64,000 nt of DNA from NCBI GenBank assembly GCA_031002005.1, contig JARYHS010008074.1:8936924-9000923 (forward strand), read 5' to 3'. Shown here piece after piece: positions 47,951 through 59,699 of this stretch. The translations under genes were made by a program, and so were the position numbers. How positions within the stretch are numbered: position 1 is the stretch's first letter; the number at the start of each line of letters is the position of its first letter. The notes under the pieces were generated by a model. That model saw only the letters and a list, made by a program, of their open reading frames with translations. It was not told the origin of the DNA and searched no databases. This DNA is from Vandiemenella viatica. Taxonomy: Eukaryota; Arthropoda; Insecta; Orthoptera; Morabidae.

Positions 47951-48389
47951 AATATTTATAAAATAAATGTGTCGTAATGTCTCAACATGTATTTCAGATT
48001 TCAACTGGATCCCAAGCTTTCTCGTTGTGAAAATCAATCAAAAATCTATATTTTCTGTGTGATGCCGGAGCAAACAGATATATTCCAGAGACAGATTTCT
48101 GTATGTGGTATGTATTAATACCCAGAAGTTACATGTTTCGGTTATCGACCAGCTGCTTTAACAGATGTTATGATACGATCTAAACATAGCCTGGACCAAA
48201 ATGTTAACTGACATACCTAAACACAACACCCAATTCACCCCGTTCTGGAAGTTGTTGTGGTATATAAAGACAGAATTCTTCTTTGAAAGCAAGCGCTTTA
48301 ATCCCTGAGCTACCAGAAAGTTTGCAAAATGGGAACTGCTGCGGTATATTTAAAATACAAAACAAATTATAATACCACTAAAAATCTAA
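47951..48389. other. No recognisable feature
   Basis: AT-rich spacer before the fold-back element. Confidence 0.4.
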
Positions 48390-49130
48390 AAATAAAATTA
48401 TTGTTTCAAAAAAACCTAAAAACCGCCTTAAAAAAAAGCACTAAAAATTTTAAAATAACTTTATACCTTGCTTAGGAGAAAGTAAATCTAAATGGTCAAT
48501 ATTTTACATTACTGTCATTGAAATTTTTACATTAATTAGTTATTTTTGGAGTCGGTGCCAGCGAAAGCAAGAAAAACAAAAAGATAAAAACAACAATGAA
48601 TAACAATAATACATAAAAAAATCATCTTACTGCTTACCTACAATTAATGCAAGAAACATGTTTCAACAAAACTGAAACATACAGATGATACCCCGATATT
48701 ATGCTAACTGTAAATCGTTTACTGCAGGAGGCAGCCTACAAACTGACACTGTAGCGCCAGAGATATGCCTGGATGACCAATAAGGCCGAGCCACAGATTA
48801 AAATATTGTTAATTTGTTTCCTTAAGCTGTCTCCCGCAATAACACTATCTGTCTCACGACATGCTGTAAAAGAATCGGAATTTTTGTTCGTACTCCCCGT
48901 TTCGCCTCTAACACCAAAAGAGGTTCAGTAATCAATCTTCGCGATGTGACAGCTGGCACCGACTCCAAAAATAACTAATTAATGTAAAAATTTCAATGAC
49001 AGTAATGAAAAATATTGACCATTTAGATTTACTTTCTCCTAAGCAAGGTATAAAGTTATTTTAAAATTTTTAGTGCTTTTTTTGAAGGCGGTTTTTATGT
49101 TTTTTTAAACAATTATTTTATTCAATTTGT
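48390..49130. mobile_element. Fold-back element with ~160-bp inverted arms
   Basis: Left arm about 48,400-48,562 and right arm about 48,953-49,120 are near-perfect inverted copies, including AGTAAATCTAAATGGTCAAT, TTATTTTTGGAGTCGGTGCC and the outer AAAACCGCC block. The loop of about 390 bp is not coding. It has the shape of a MITE, but no target duplication is clear. Confidence 0.7.
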
Positions 49131-49352
49131 TTTAAATTATACGTGTGCATATTTTGGAGGTTTGGGTTTGTTTGAATTAAGGGTTGTAAAGAAATGGATG
49201 GGGTGGTTTTTTTTGGAAATTTTATTTCTTAAGAACCTTGTCCGACCCCCACTCGACAACTCACCAAAGTTTCACCGCAATCGAGTGAATGGTTTCGGAG
49301 CGCATAGTGGACATACATACAAAGAAATGTACATTAATTTTTATATACAAGA
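49131..49352 (+). repeat. Modular repeat, copy d (3' module)
   Basis: Carries the 3' module: TCACCAAAGTTTCACCGCAA, a GGTTTCGGAGCGCATAGTGG block, then TTTTTATATACAAGACTAG, and runs straight into copy e. Confidence 0.7.
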
Positions 49353-50684
49353 CTAGATGACCCGGCAATGTTTCACTATTGCTAGACTTGACTGCACGAA
49401 TAGATTAAATGAATACATTTAAATGTTTGTATTTAGTAAAAATTAGATATTTATGTATAAATTTTAATTACTGTTTCATCCAAATTCAAGTTTATTGCAA
49501 TGGTCTTGGAGAGGCAATATTTTTGGTGATCCCAATCAGCATATATACAAAAAAAATCTGAGATTGTTTTGGAGATATATGCTAAACAGAGAAATCTTAC
49601 ACGTGTAAATCAGTCTAAAGAGGTGTGTAACGGGAGAGCGGATGCAGTTTTGTAAGCTAAATATAAACATCAATTTCACTTATTTTGAAGCATATGTGTG
49701 CAACCTTCCTTCGACATCAAATAATAAACTGTGGATTTGTGTGTTGTCACAAAAACTTTAAAATAATTTTAAAAACTAAAATTCGAATTTCTTGGCCAGC
49801 AATTGCCCGATCGTAATCTGTTCGGTGCCGTTTAGCCGAAAATAATGTGTAGTTTAATAATGTTGCATCTACTTTGTCTAATTGCCCCAGCTTTTCGGGA
49901 TATTTTCAAAAATCTTAATAGTTTCAAGTGTGTGTCTGTGTGTGGTTTTTTTTTTTTTTTTTAATTAGTGTGATAGAGAAAGTGAGTGGGTATTGTAAAC
50001 CAAAGAAAGACAGCATTTTCTCTTGCTTTAATTTATACATAGTGTGAAGTTCCATCTACATTGAATAAAGTTAGTGTAAGGAACATTGAAAATTAAGAGA
50101 GGAAAACATTGGCAAAACATCAGGGGGGAGGTGAAGGAGAAGAGGATTTCTATTCTTTCAATCTAAATATAGACCATATTTTTCTGTCTGTTTTACTGCT
50201 TACGTGTTACATTTGTTTACGAATAAAGAGGGTTGGAACGGGGAGAGGGGATGTGTTTTTGGAAACTATATGTAGGCAGTATTTTTATGATTGTTTATAA
50301 AGTATATGTGTTCCAATTTCCATCCAGATTTGATAAAATCTGTGTTTTCTTAAATAATGTGGTGTAATGGTGAAAATGGGGTGGTTTGGGGGTAGTAAAG
50401 GGGAGAGGGATTGAGTTATTGGAAAACTAATCTCTACAGTATTTTTTATTTTTTTAAAAAAGTATATGTGTGCAAAGTTCCATTGAAATCGGATAAAGTG
50501 TTGATCTGTGTAAAACATTAAAGGGTGTAATGGGGAAGAGGGGGTGGTTTTTGTGAAATTTTATTTCTTAGGAACCATCTGCGACACGCACTCGACAACT
50601 CACAAAATTTTCAACGTAATCGGATGAACAGTTGAGGAGCGCGTAGAGGACATACAAACTCACATTGATTTTTATACGTTAGAA
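49353..50684 (+). repeat. Modular repeat, copy e (complete, about 1.33 kb)
   Basis: Has the 5' module (GATGACCCGGCAATGTTTCA onward), several ~146-bp units (marks near 50,010, 50,175, 50,280 and 50,440), and the 3' module (CTCACAAAATTTTCAACGTA to GTTAGAAGACTA). It joins copy f with no spacer. The best template for the family. Confidence 0.7.
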
Positions 50685-51180
50685 GACTAACTGACCCCGC
50701 AATGCTTCACTATTGCTAGACTTGAGCACACATATAGATTAAATGAATACATTTTAAAGTTTGTATTTAGTAAAAATGAATTATTTATGTATAAATTTTA
50801 ATTATTGTTTCATTGAATTTCAAGTTTATTGCAATGGTCTTGGGTATGCAAAGTTTTCCGGTGATTCTAATGAGCACATATACAAAACAATCTGAGTTTG
50901 TTCTGGAGATATATGCTAAACACGCAAAGGTTGCGCGTGTAAATCAGTCTTAAGTAGGGATGAAACGGGAGAGCATGTGCAGTTTTGTAAACTAAATGTA
51001 AACATCATTTTCAATTATTTTAAAGCATATGTGTGAAAATTTCAAAAACTTTAGATTTGTGTCTTGTCACAAAAACTTTAAAATAATTTTTAAATTTGAA
51101 GTCCGATCGTAATCTGTACAGTGCTTTTTAACAGGAATTTTGCATAATTAGGGTGATAGGGAAAGTGGGTGGCTTTTGTA
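50685..51180 (+). repeat. Modular repeat, copy f (5' part)
   Basis: Starts ACTGACCCCGCAATGCTTCA and follows copies b and e to near 51,180, then is truncated. Confidence 0.7.
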
Positions 51181-51384
51181 AACCAAAGACCGTATTCGTA
51201 TGGAATTTCGTCTTTTATCTGCAATACAAACGCACAAAGTCGGATCACTTTGCGGTCGACACAGCATACGTCTACCGTCATAGAATCTTGTGAAGTCAAG
51301 TCAAAGTATTCAAGGTCAAAGATTGCCAATAAACTGTTGTTTATAAACGTCTCGTTTCCTTTTCTCTAAATGTTATTTTGAATT

Positions 51385-53560
51385 ATTAGAAAAGTTGTAG
51401 ATCATAAAATTTTCCAGAAATTTTGCTTTAGGCGAAATAAGGGGATTGAACTTAAATGAGATAAAGAGATAAAATTAACACGTGTAGATAAAGTTCTACC
51501 AACTTTAGCTATTAACAAATCCATCAAGATTAACAATTGTAATATTTCTGTTCATACATTTCTGCTCTTACATAGCATATCTGTGAACAATAAGTTTGAA
51601 AGTAGTTTAAAAGAATATCTACACCATTAACTGAGGTCATATCCAGCATCTTTATTTAATAATAATGTCATGAGAAAAACCATGAAACCTATATTATATA
51701 ACTATTTGGCAACTGTTAATAACGAACTGAATAAAGATATTGTAACATATACTATGGATGGTGGATTGCTTTTGCATCGTGTCGTGTGAAGCAAAGGTGA
51801 CACTTTCACCACTGTATTGAATAAATACGTCAAATATTTTCAAACACATTATGGCTCTTTAAGTATTGTTGTTCTATTCGACGGTTATTCAGACAACTGC
51901 AAAAACGGTAAAGCAATGGAACTGCTGATCTTTCAAGGTCTTACGAACTATTTTTGGATGAAAAATGACTGTGCCATTGAACCAACAAAGATTTTTATCT
52001 CACTGATGTAATAAAACAAAAAACTTACTGAAGTGTTTATTGAGAAATTAAAACTGTTAACATTGCTGCAAAACAAGCCAGAGTTGATGCTGAAGTTTTT
52101 ATTAGAGATGAACCGGATAGCTGTTTGGTGGGATACCAGGTATCCGGCCATCCTATAAGCCGGATAGCCGGATATCCGGCAGCCTGAATATCCGGCAGAA
52201 CGTTGTTATTTGTGGTTAGGAAAAATAAAAATGTCGTCAGTAAAGAAAGGATTGCCTATTTGGGAATATTTTGATATAAATAATGACACTAAGCTTTCGA
52301 TTTTGAATTACACTTCGTGAGGCATGTTTTGACACAAAATTTGAATCAATTCCTTTTTCTCTTTGAGAATACACAATGACGAATTTTTTTCTGTCTTAGA
52401 CCAGATACTTCTGCCATGACAAACCATTTGCAAATGAAACACTTGGTAAACATAAATGAAATTAGGAAAGCTACAGCCACTATCGTGCCTATATTGCCTT
52501 TAGCTATCCCCGGGACAAGCTCATCTTCGATATTTAAAGAAAATCAATTAACAATATCAGAAACGTTTGAAAGGAAATTACTTTGGGCTGTAAACGACGC
52601 AAAAAAAAGTTATTGCCGCAATCGTTGCAACAGACTGCGAACTGTTATCTATCGTAGAAAGAATCGGATTTTCAAGTCCCCTGGAAGACGCTTTACCCCG
52701 CTATAACACCGAGCCTAAATACATTTAAAAAAATTGTTCCCGAATTCTAGGACAGAATTTATTAGAAAATAAAACAAACATTTCTGGTCCCCTGTCTGTT
52801 TCTGTGACTTCTAGATTTGTTTACAAAACTGAATTTCACAGGTTATTTCTGAAGTCAAACTAGAAAATGGAGTTTTTGCTGGGAAGCATTTCCCTTGTTC
52901 TCACCCTGGAGAAAAAATAGAAAATCGTTGGGCTATTGACAAAAACAAAATTCATTTACTCATTCATGACAGTAGCGCCAACATGGTGAAGGGTGTATCC
53001 TTCTGCAAGATGTTTCATCCATTTGCTTCAGAGAATGTTAACTGAGCCTGAAGTGGCTTAGATTCGAGAAAAATTGCTGGCGATTCAAAAAGAAAAATTT
53101 ACCTCTCCGTTAGCTGGTGCCAGGTATCAACTCGAGATGGAATTCTTGATTACGAGAACAAGCCAAATTAATCATTACCTCTTATTACAGAGAAATTGCT
53201 GTTCATTCGGTGCCAGAACTAATTTTTTGTTAAAAAATAATAATAAACGGTATTTTAATTTGAAGACATGGTGTTTTTATTTGTTTTTAGACTTATTATA
53301 AACTTAATATTTGTGAATTTAAAGAAGATGTTATAAAATTTTCGTAATTTATTGAGAATCCGATACCCGCTGGTTATCCGCCAGATATGGCCGGATACCG
53401 GATAGCTGCCGGATATCCGTTTCATCTCTAGTTTTTATCGTCGAAACAGCCATTTTAGAATTTTTAAAAAAAAGACTGTCGTCATCATTTGAGAAAATAT
53501 CGATCTCCTACATAGTTCTTTTAATATATAGTTCTCAGTCACATCAGCAGATCTTATATG
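51385..53560 (+). pseudogene. PIN/NYN-nuclease-like reading frame, split by a hAT element
   Basis: Open text from about 51,390 to 52,094, with stops, continues at 53,439 after the inserted hAT element. Motifs in order: an FQKFCFRRNKGIE start, RSYPASLFNN, then TYTMDGGLLLHRVV, KYVKYFQTHYGSLSIVV with LFDGYSD, and QARVDAEVFI meeting VETAILEF across the insertion. A decayed GENIDLL string (near 53,495) sits where relatives appear to have GxDTDLLxLL. The spaced aspartates resemble PIN/NYN-fold nucleases. I recall multi-copy arthropod genes like this with no assigned role, so it may itself be part of a mobile element. It is not intact. Function unknown. Confidence 0.5.
52103..53430 (+). mobile_element. 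hAT element with 8-bp TSD and CCGGATA subterminal repeats
   Basis: Ends TAGAGATGAACCGGAT and ATCCGTTTCATCTCTA are inverted. Perfect 8-bp repeats GTTTTTAT lie at 52,095-52,102 and 53,431-53,438, as for hAT. Both subterminal zones carry clusters of CCGGATA in both directions (52,112-52,200 and 53,350-53,420), which look like transposase-binding sites. Inside, 52,230-52,460 has a BED-zinc-finger-like start (a LPIWEYFD string and later HLVNI) and a few decayed helices, but the catalytic core is absent. Non-autonomous by internal loss. Confidence 0.88.
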
Positions 53561-53561
53561 T

Positions 53562-53903
53562 AAAAATGAATGAATGTTTGTATGTCCCCTACGCGCTCCT
53601 AAACCGCTCATCCGATTACGGTGAAACTTTGGTGAGTTGTCGAGTGCGCGTCGGAGAAGGTTCCTAACAAATAAAATTTCCAAAACACCTACCCCCTCCA
53701 CCACCTTAAACCCTAAATTTAAACCAACCCACAGATTTTATCCAATTTCCATCAAAATTTGCACACATATACTTTAAACAAACTGAAAAGTATTGCCTAC
53801 ATATGGTTTCCAAAAATGCAACCCCTTATCCCCTTCACTTCCCCCTAATTTAAGAAAAACCCATAGATTTCATCCAATTTCGATGGAAATTTGCACATAT
53901 ATA

Positions 53904-53945
<42 letters not shown>

Positions 53946-53950
53946 AGAAA
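53562..53950 (-). repeat. Modular repeat, copy g (3' part, reverse)
   Basis: Reverse copy of the 3' module (ATCCGATTACGGTGAAACTT with GGTGAGTTGTCGAGTGCGCG) and two or more inner units. A run of about 34 A at 53,910-53,944 interrupts a unit. Confidence 0.7.
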
Positions 53951-54116
53951 AATACTGCTCTCTTACAAAATTTCCCTGATAGAAAGAATTTCCTGCTTAC
54001 TTCAGTAAGGTCTCTGTTTTTCAGGCACTGTAGATGAAATCATAATGGTACTTCCGAAGTGAAAATTGTTGTTTTCTTTATTGCAACTTATCAATTGTTA
54101 GTCGTCAGGTGATATA

Positions 54117-54353
54117 TATTTTTTTCTAACTGCTTTACGTCTCTCAACAGCGAGGTCTTTAGAGACGGGAAAGGATGGGGGCAAGGAATGGGAAGGAATT
54201 CGGCCATGGCCTTTTGAAGGAAGCATCGCGGCATTTGCCTGGAGTGATTTGGGAAACCATGGAAAGCCCAAATCTGGATGCCCGGACGGGGATTCGAACC
54301 GCCGTCCTCCCGAATGCGAGGCCAGAACGCTATCCGTTACACCACCGCGCTCG
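54117..54353 (-). repeat. tRNA-derived SINE, copy 6 (13-bp TSD)
   Basis: Reverse orientation, ending GCGCTCGG. Direct repeats GTCAGGTGATATA lie at 54,104-54,116 and 54,354-54,366. Nearly identical to copies 4 and 5. Confidence 0.93.
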
Positions 54354-54369
54354 GTCAGGTGATATACTA

Positions 54370-57300
54370 ATCTAAAAACAGAAGCTGAAATGAGCGCCAT
54401 AAATCAGCGTTATTTATGAGATAGCTTAACATGCGAAACTTGGGAACAGGAAAGATAGGCGTTTAGTCCAGGTGGCGATAAATCATTCACTTGTTGATTT
54501 CGAAATTATGTTTGCACGTTGTGCCTCTCTGAATTTTGATAGCATTTCTAGTCATATATGCTCCACAAGTAATCCAGTTGGTTCGACATTTACTGTCTCA
54601 AGCACAATCAGTATTCACATGATTAACCGGAGAAATGTTAGTGGCATAACCCATGCTACGGTTTTGTGAAGGTGAAGCTAAAAATCCCAAGCAACAATTC
54701 ATTCTACAATCTTTATCATACGCCGAATGCGTTATTAATCTTATGTACGTCTGTATTACATTGCTTGATCGTAAAATTCGTTAGCAAATTGTATGGTTTT
54801 CGTTACATAAGGATTTCATTTCGATAGATTCTTACCATATGAACCAGAAGTTTCAATATCTACAAGATATCCATCTGAAATGAAACTAGCGTACTATACA
54901 ATTACCGACGTATGTATAACGACTGCTAACTTGTTTAGTACATTATAACGTACTTTGCGTCTACCCGTGTCGTGTTAGTAAGTTATATACAGATCCTATA
55001 TTCTTGAATAGAAGATATGGTAAGTTACTATTCAAGAGGAAATGCACAGAACAACAACAAAAATTTAATAAATCTATATAACAAATTTATATGTTGGTAT
55101 ATATGTTGGTATATCATTTTGAGATTAAGACTTCGACCCTATTTGACCAATCACCATGAACGTCGGGACAAAAGTTAATAGTTCCTTTGGTAATAGTCAT
55201 TATCAATTGGTGTTTCACTAACACAGAGTATTCTACTTCGTAGACGATAATGCCTCGTTTACTCTTCGCTTCTTACGTAAATCGCACATATTGCTTTTCT
55301 GAGATAAAAGCAAGATCATCATGACATATTCATAGGTGTGTTCAGTTCAGAAGCCCTAAAATGGATGACAACTAGAAAGTTCAAATTCTCAGAAGTTATT
55401 ATTAACATCCATCGCTGTGTGTCTGTACACTATCATTAAAATATGTGGTATATTTTCATTAATGTTTACATGTAAACAAGCAAAAAAAGAAATGAAAAAT
55501 TAAAAAAAACATACTCTTTTCTACTTTTTTCTCAAGTCACTGTACATAATTTAATAAAGTCTGTAATTTGTAATCTAATGTTAATGATACAACTTGTGAA
55601 GCAAACTTATTGTTGATAAGAAACACATTTAGATTTATTAAATTTGAAATTATGTTACTACTTTTTATCAAATGTTTCAATACTATTGCTGTGGTTATTT
55701 TCATTTTGCTTTACGGACGATAATTTATAAGCTTCTGTTACTGTACAAAATTTCAAGATGATTAAACATTCCGCTCCTGAAAAAAAGTTACATAAGTTAA
55801 AGTTTTAGTTAATATTTATGAAAACATGTAATATGGGTGGTACTTCTGAGTGTAAGGTTAATGAAAACCATCAATAACACCCCGAAGAAACGTATAATGA
55901 ATTATATATCATTGTAATCTGAAAAGTATGCAGATTATTTTTCAATCAAAAAATAAAAATGCTGACTTTTTTACATTTTACCATACGCATGATCTGCTTT
56001 GGGCGAAAACAAAAAAATAAAAAGCAACTAACAATATTGATATTTTAATTTAAATGCAATAGGCTACATATTCTTTCAGTATTCTGTCAATTCATTTCTC
56101 CTCATATGCTTGAGTAAATAGGATTTTTATTAAATGAACATCATAATCCTTACTATTCAATAATATCTCTGGCCGTTGTTACAGCAGAGAATGACGTGCT
56201 ACGCGACTCTGCAGCATGACAGACTCAGTTACCAAGATTATCGTTTTACCAGTATAAATTAATTACTCGCAGAAATTAAAAAATAAGAACTTATAGTTTA
56301 TAACATTATTTGCAGATTCCGTAGTCATCATAATGTTGCCAATAACTTTGCGAGACTTACACTGCGTCCATTCGAACCTCTTTGGCCTTCGTCAGGGGTC
56401 AAGCCATCTGCTGAGACAGCTAGACTCTGTGGTTCTCGTCTTGATAGAATAGAGACTATCCAATCTACACCAACGATTGATGTCTTCGGTCAAAATATTG
56501 TTTATATGATTATCCCACATTTCCATGCTTAAGTTAGACCATAGTTGCCATTTTTATTATCGTTTGTATATCTCTATAGCCTCCATTACTTTTCTTTGTA
56601 CATAACAGTTGTTGTGGTAAAGGGTTTAAACCACAGTTTTTCAGCCAATTAGGAACCAGGAGAGCTCTAACACAGTTTTAACTACCAATCAGGAGAAATA
56701 GTTCTCTGTTGACATGAGTGGCGCAATTTGTTGCGTCGAAATCGCGGTAGGCTTCGACATGTGAGGGTGCGTCTCTCCCTGTGCATGTACGTGTAAATAT
56801 TGTGATTTCAACCTACTCAACCTTACTCTAACTCGTCTGTCTAGGTATAGGATGTGCAGTTTCTTTTCTCCACTTGTGTGTGTGCTGGCGTGTGGATTTG
56901 TAGATGTATGAGATTTTTTTATGAATATATGAGTTATTATAAATGTCTGATGATGAAGTACCTGGAGCAAATGTTGCTGAATAGCAGAGAATGTGCGGGG
57001 AGGTCACATTTTCATTTGGTCGCTAAGCAACTAAACGTAATGATAGAGGAAAAGCAACTAGAACGGATGACAAGAGAGAAAACATTAGGAATTGTTCTGT
57101 ATAACGCCTTGGCCAAGAGAGTAACTACAATTTGAATAAGATGAACCATTTACAAAAGGTCCCTCTGAAGAACGAGTATACTCATTGGGAATAACGATTG
57201 TTACTCTGTTTTTAATAAGTGCATACGAAGGAGAACAGATAAAACATGAACAGTCATCAGAAATGGGTAGAATGGTTCGCTGATAGCATAAAAAAATTAA

Positions 57301-57850
57301 AATGGTGAGTGTATCAGTGGGCACACGCGCAACAAGTTATACATCTATACACTTTTCCTTGTGTATTTTTTTGTTTCTTCGCACTTGACGAACGATGATA
57401 TTATATTGCATCTGTCCAGTTAAAAGGAACTTTGTCCAAGTTATTCTTGCAAACAATTGAAAACCATTAAATAATTTAAGCAGGTTTCTCTAGATTATGG
57501 AATATTGCATCTAGCATTGGTTTGTATTTTGTACTTAAAGCTTTTGTATCGGAGAACATCTGGATCAAGTTTACACTGCGATACAGTGAGGGTTTTATTG
57601 CCCTAGTTTAGTTTAGTTGTACTTCATATTGAAGGTGTTTGATGGATTTAATCGTAATAATTTACGTTATGTGAAATAAGAATCCTGATGTAGAAAGTGT
57701 CGTTATTTCACTAAAAAATAGTTTGCAATGGATTTAGGAGTGTCTGCATTGTTTGTAGCGGCTGTATTAGCGCAGATAGTGATTACATTAAAATGGTATC
57801 TTGACTAGAATATTCTTCTTACAGCATAAAATACGAGGAATTTGCTTATT
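54370..57850. other. Long AT-rich stretch, nothing recognised
   Basis: Short open stretches on both strands lack motifs. The sentence-like string CCTATTTGACCAATCACCATG near 55,138 resembles part of the modular repeat but is too short to call. Confidence 0.4.
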
Positions 57851-57854
57851 ATTA

Positions 57855-58865
57855 GTAAGTACCTGGGTGACCGATCTTCGCTCGGCATCTTTCGAATTCT
57901 GTTCAATATCCAAGATTTCGAGTAAAGTTTGATTAAAGTAAAAGGCTAGGCATTTGAGGTGCACAGTTAACCGAAGAGAAGCTTAACTAACATCAGTAGG
58001 CTTACTGGTACCTAAACCTTCTACGTAATGAGGTTAGAGCCGTTTTCGAGAAACCAAACACAAAAATTGATCTTTTTTTTTTTTTTTTTAAAAAAAAATC
58101 GTGTTAAAAACTTGAAAAGTAAAATGTTATCTACATATGAAATATCTTCCAAATTGCAAGATCCATTTACGAGACTGCCTCATAAATTGCTTTCAAAGAA
58201 AAATGCTTTTATTATGTTAAATAGAAATCTTAATGCCAGTCAGGGATTAATTAATGGTGCAAGATTTGTGGTAATCCAGGGGATTCTACGATAACCCTTG
58301 TTGATGGATTCTTATGAAACTCGACGAGAAAAATTGAAAGTAAAAAAAAAAAAATTATATCTCGCTTAGTACTCGAGATATAGTATCTCAAAATTTGATG
58401 TGGTTGGTTGAAATGCGACCTGGACTATAAGATTAATTTCACCATAGCCAAGTTTGATGATGAATTCGTATGAAACTCATCGAGACAAATCGAAAATAAA
58501 GAATTTATTTTTCTGATATCTCAAGTGAAGAGATCCGGCCTGGACAAGAAAAAAATCCACCAAAACCACTATGTCTATACGGTGGAAATGTACTTTCAAT
58601 GTTTCATTTTGTTCCTAATGAATGTTGTTAGGTTGAAATATGGCATGGATCAGAAGAAAAGTCACCAAAAGCACAAGGAACTATACCTATAACTGATTTT
58701 TGACATGCTATACGTCGAAAATCGATATAAGAACAACATTTATTCTTTATTTTCGTCTAGTTCTATCAGAATTCACCATCAAATTGTGATGTCACGGTAA
58801 TGATAGAACACCATCAGTGCTAAATTCATTCACTCCGATAAAACTGTGCTCATAACTCATGTGGT
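57855..58865 (+). pseudogene. Helitron-type PIF1 helicase remnant, copy 3
   Basis: 58,118-58,292 is an open stretch with FTRLPHKLLSKKNAFIMLNR, then NLNASQGLINGARFVVIQ. This is the PIF1-family pattern LPxKLxLKVGxxVMLLRNLN and SQGLCNGTRLxV. Flanking noncoding text matches 7,216-7,560, including TACCTGGGTGACCG and CATCAGTGCTAAATTCATTC. Between them lies an expanded AT-rich part with two internal copies of TATGAAACTCRWCGAGA. The helicase would unwind DNA at the Helitron nick in active relatives. Confidence 0.75.
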
Positions 58866-59039
58866 AGTATTTAATGACAAACTAACAACCACTTTTTATG
58901 GTCAATAAGTAGATGATGATTACTTTATAACTGGTACGACAATTTAATTATCTTCTTTTTTAAATGTTTTACAATTAAATTTGCAGTGATAATATTTCTA
59001 CCGTTCAGCCAGTATACAAGAACTGTTCGTTTAAATATT

Positions 59040-59262
59040 CTTTGAAATCAAAGAGAAACTATTGTAGGTTTTCTGGTACCTGAATTATCTACGAGATGGT
59101 GCTAATGCCATTTTCGAGATACTGAGTGAAAAAATTCTTCGTATTTTGTAAACTCGCTTTTTTTTTTTTTTTTTGTAGGGAAGACAATTATTTAGGTACC
59201 TAATCAAAATGTTATCTAAATATCAAATTTCATCGAAATCGTCATAGCCGAATCCAGGATCC
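59040..59262 (+). repeat. Partial relative of the Helitron remnant
   Basis: CTGGTACCTGAATTATCTAC then GAGATGGTGCTAATGCCATT parallels 58,005-58,040 and 7,270-7,310. A short truncated copy. Confidence 0.5.
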
Positions 59263-59298
59263 AATATATATATTTAATATATATATATATATATATAC
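59263..59298 (+). repeat. (AT)n microsatellite
   Basis: AT dinucleotides with a short TTTAAT break. Confidence 0.9.
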
Positions 59299-59299
59299 A

Positions 59300-59690
59300 A
59301 GAATTGTTCGTTTAAAGAAATAAGATTAATAAGCTGCTTTCAAAAGCACCATGTATCTAACGACTTGTATCACGATGTAAATTGCACCAGAACATCTTGG
59401 AAAAATTATCTGATAAACGTTCCTACAATCAGTTTTTGTTAGAAACTAGCGTCTGAGCCCGCAAGAAACTATCAGCATGTAAAAATTTCGTTATTAAATA
59501 GCTTTGAGGCCTGTCGAAAATGACCAGTTAAAAGTAGATTTCTGTACTCATGAATTAAAAAAATTTAAAGCTTACATAGCACGTTCCCTCCGTTGTAATG
59601 ACAATTGCTAATATTTCTGCATGAAAATGATAGCTTTTTCGCAACAGCGATCATATCATAATAATAATATAGTAATTATAACAATTAATT
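59300..59690. other. No recognisable feature
   Basis: AT-rich, no motif seen. Confidence 0.4.
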
Positions 59691-59699
59691 AAATTGCGA

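Noticed and set aside
10828..54400. Recurring frames containing PDGDSNRRPPECEARTL
   Set aside because: This is translation across the tRNA-like head of the SINE; it recurs with every copy and is not a protein family.
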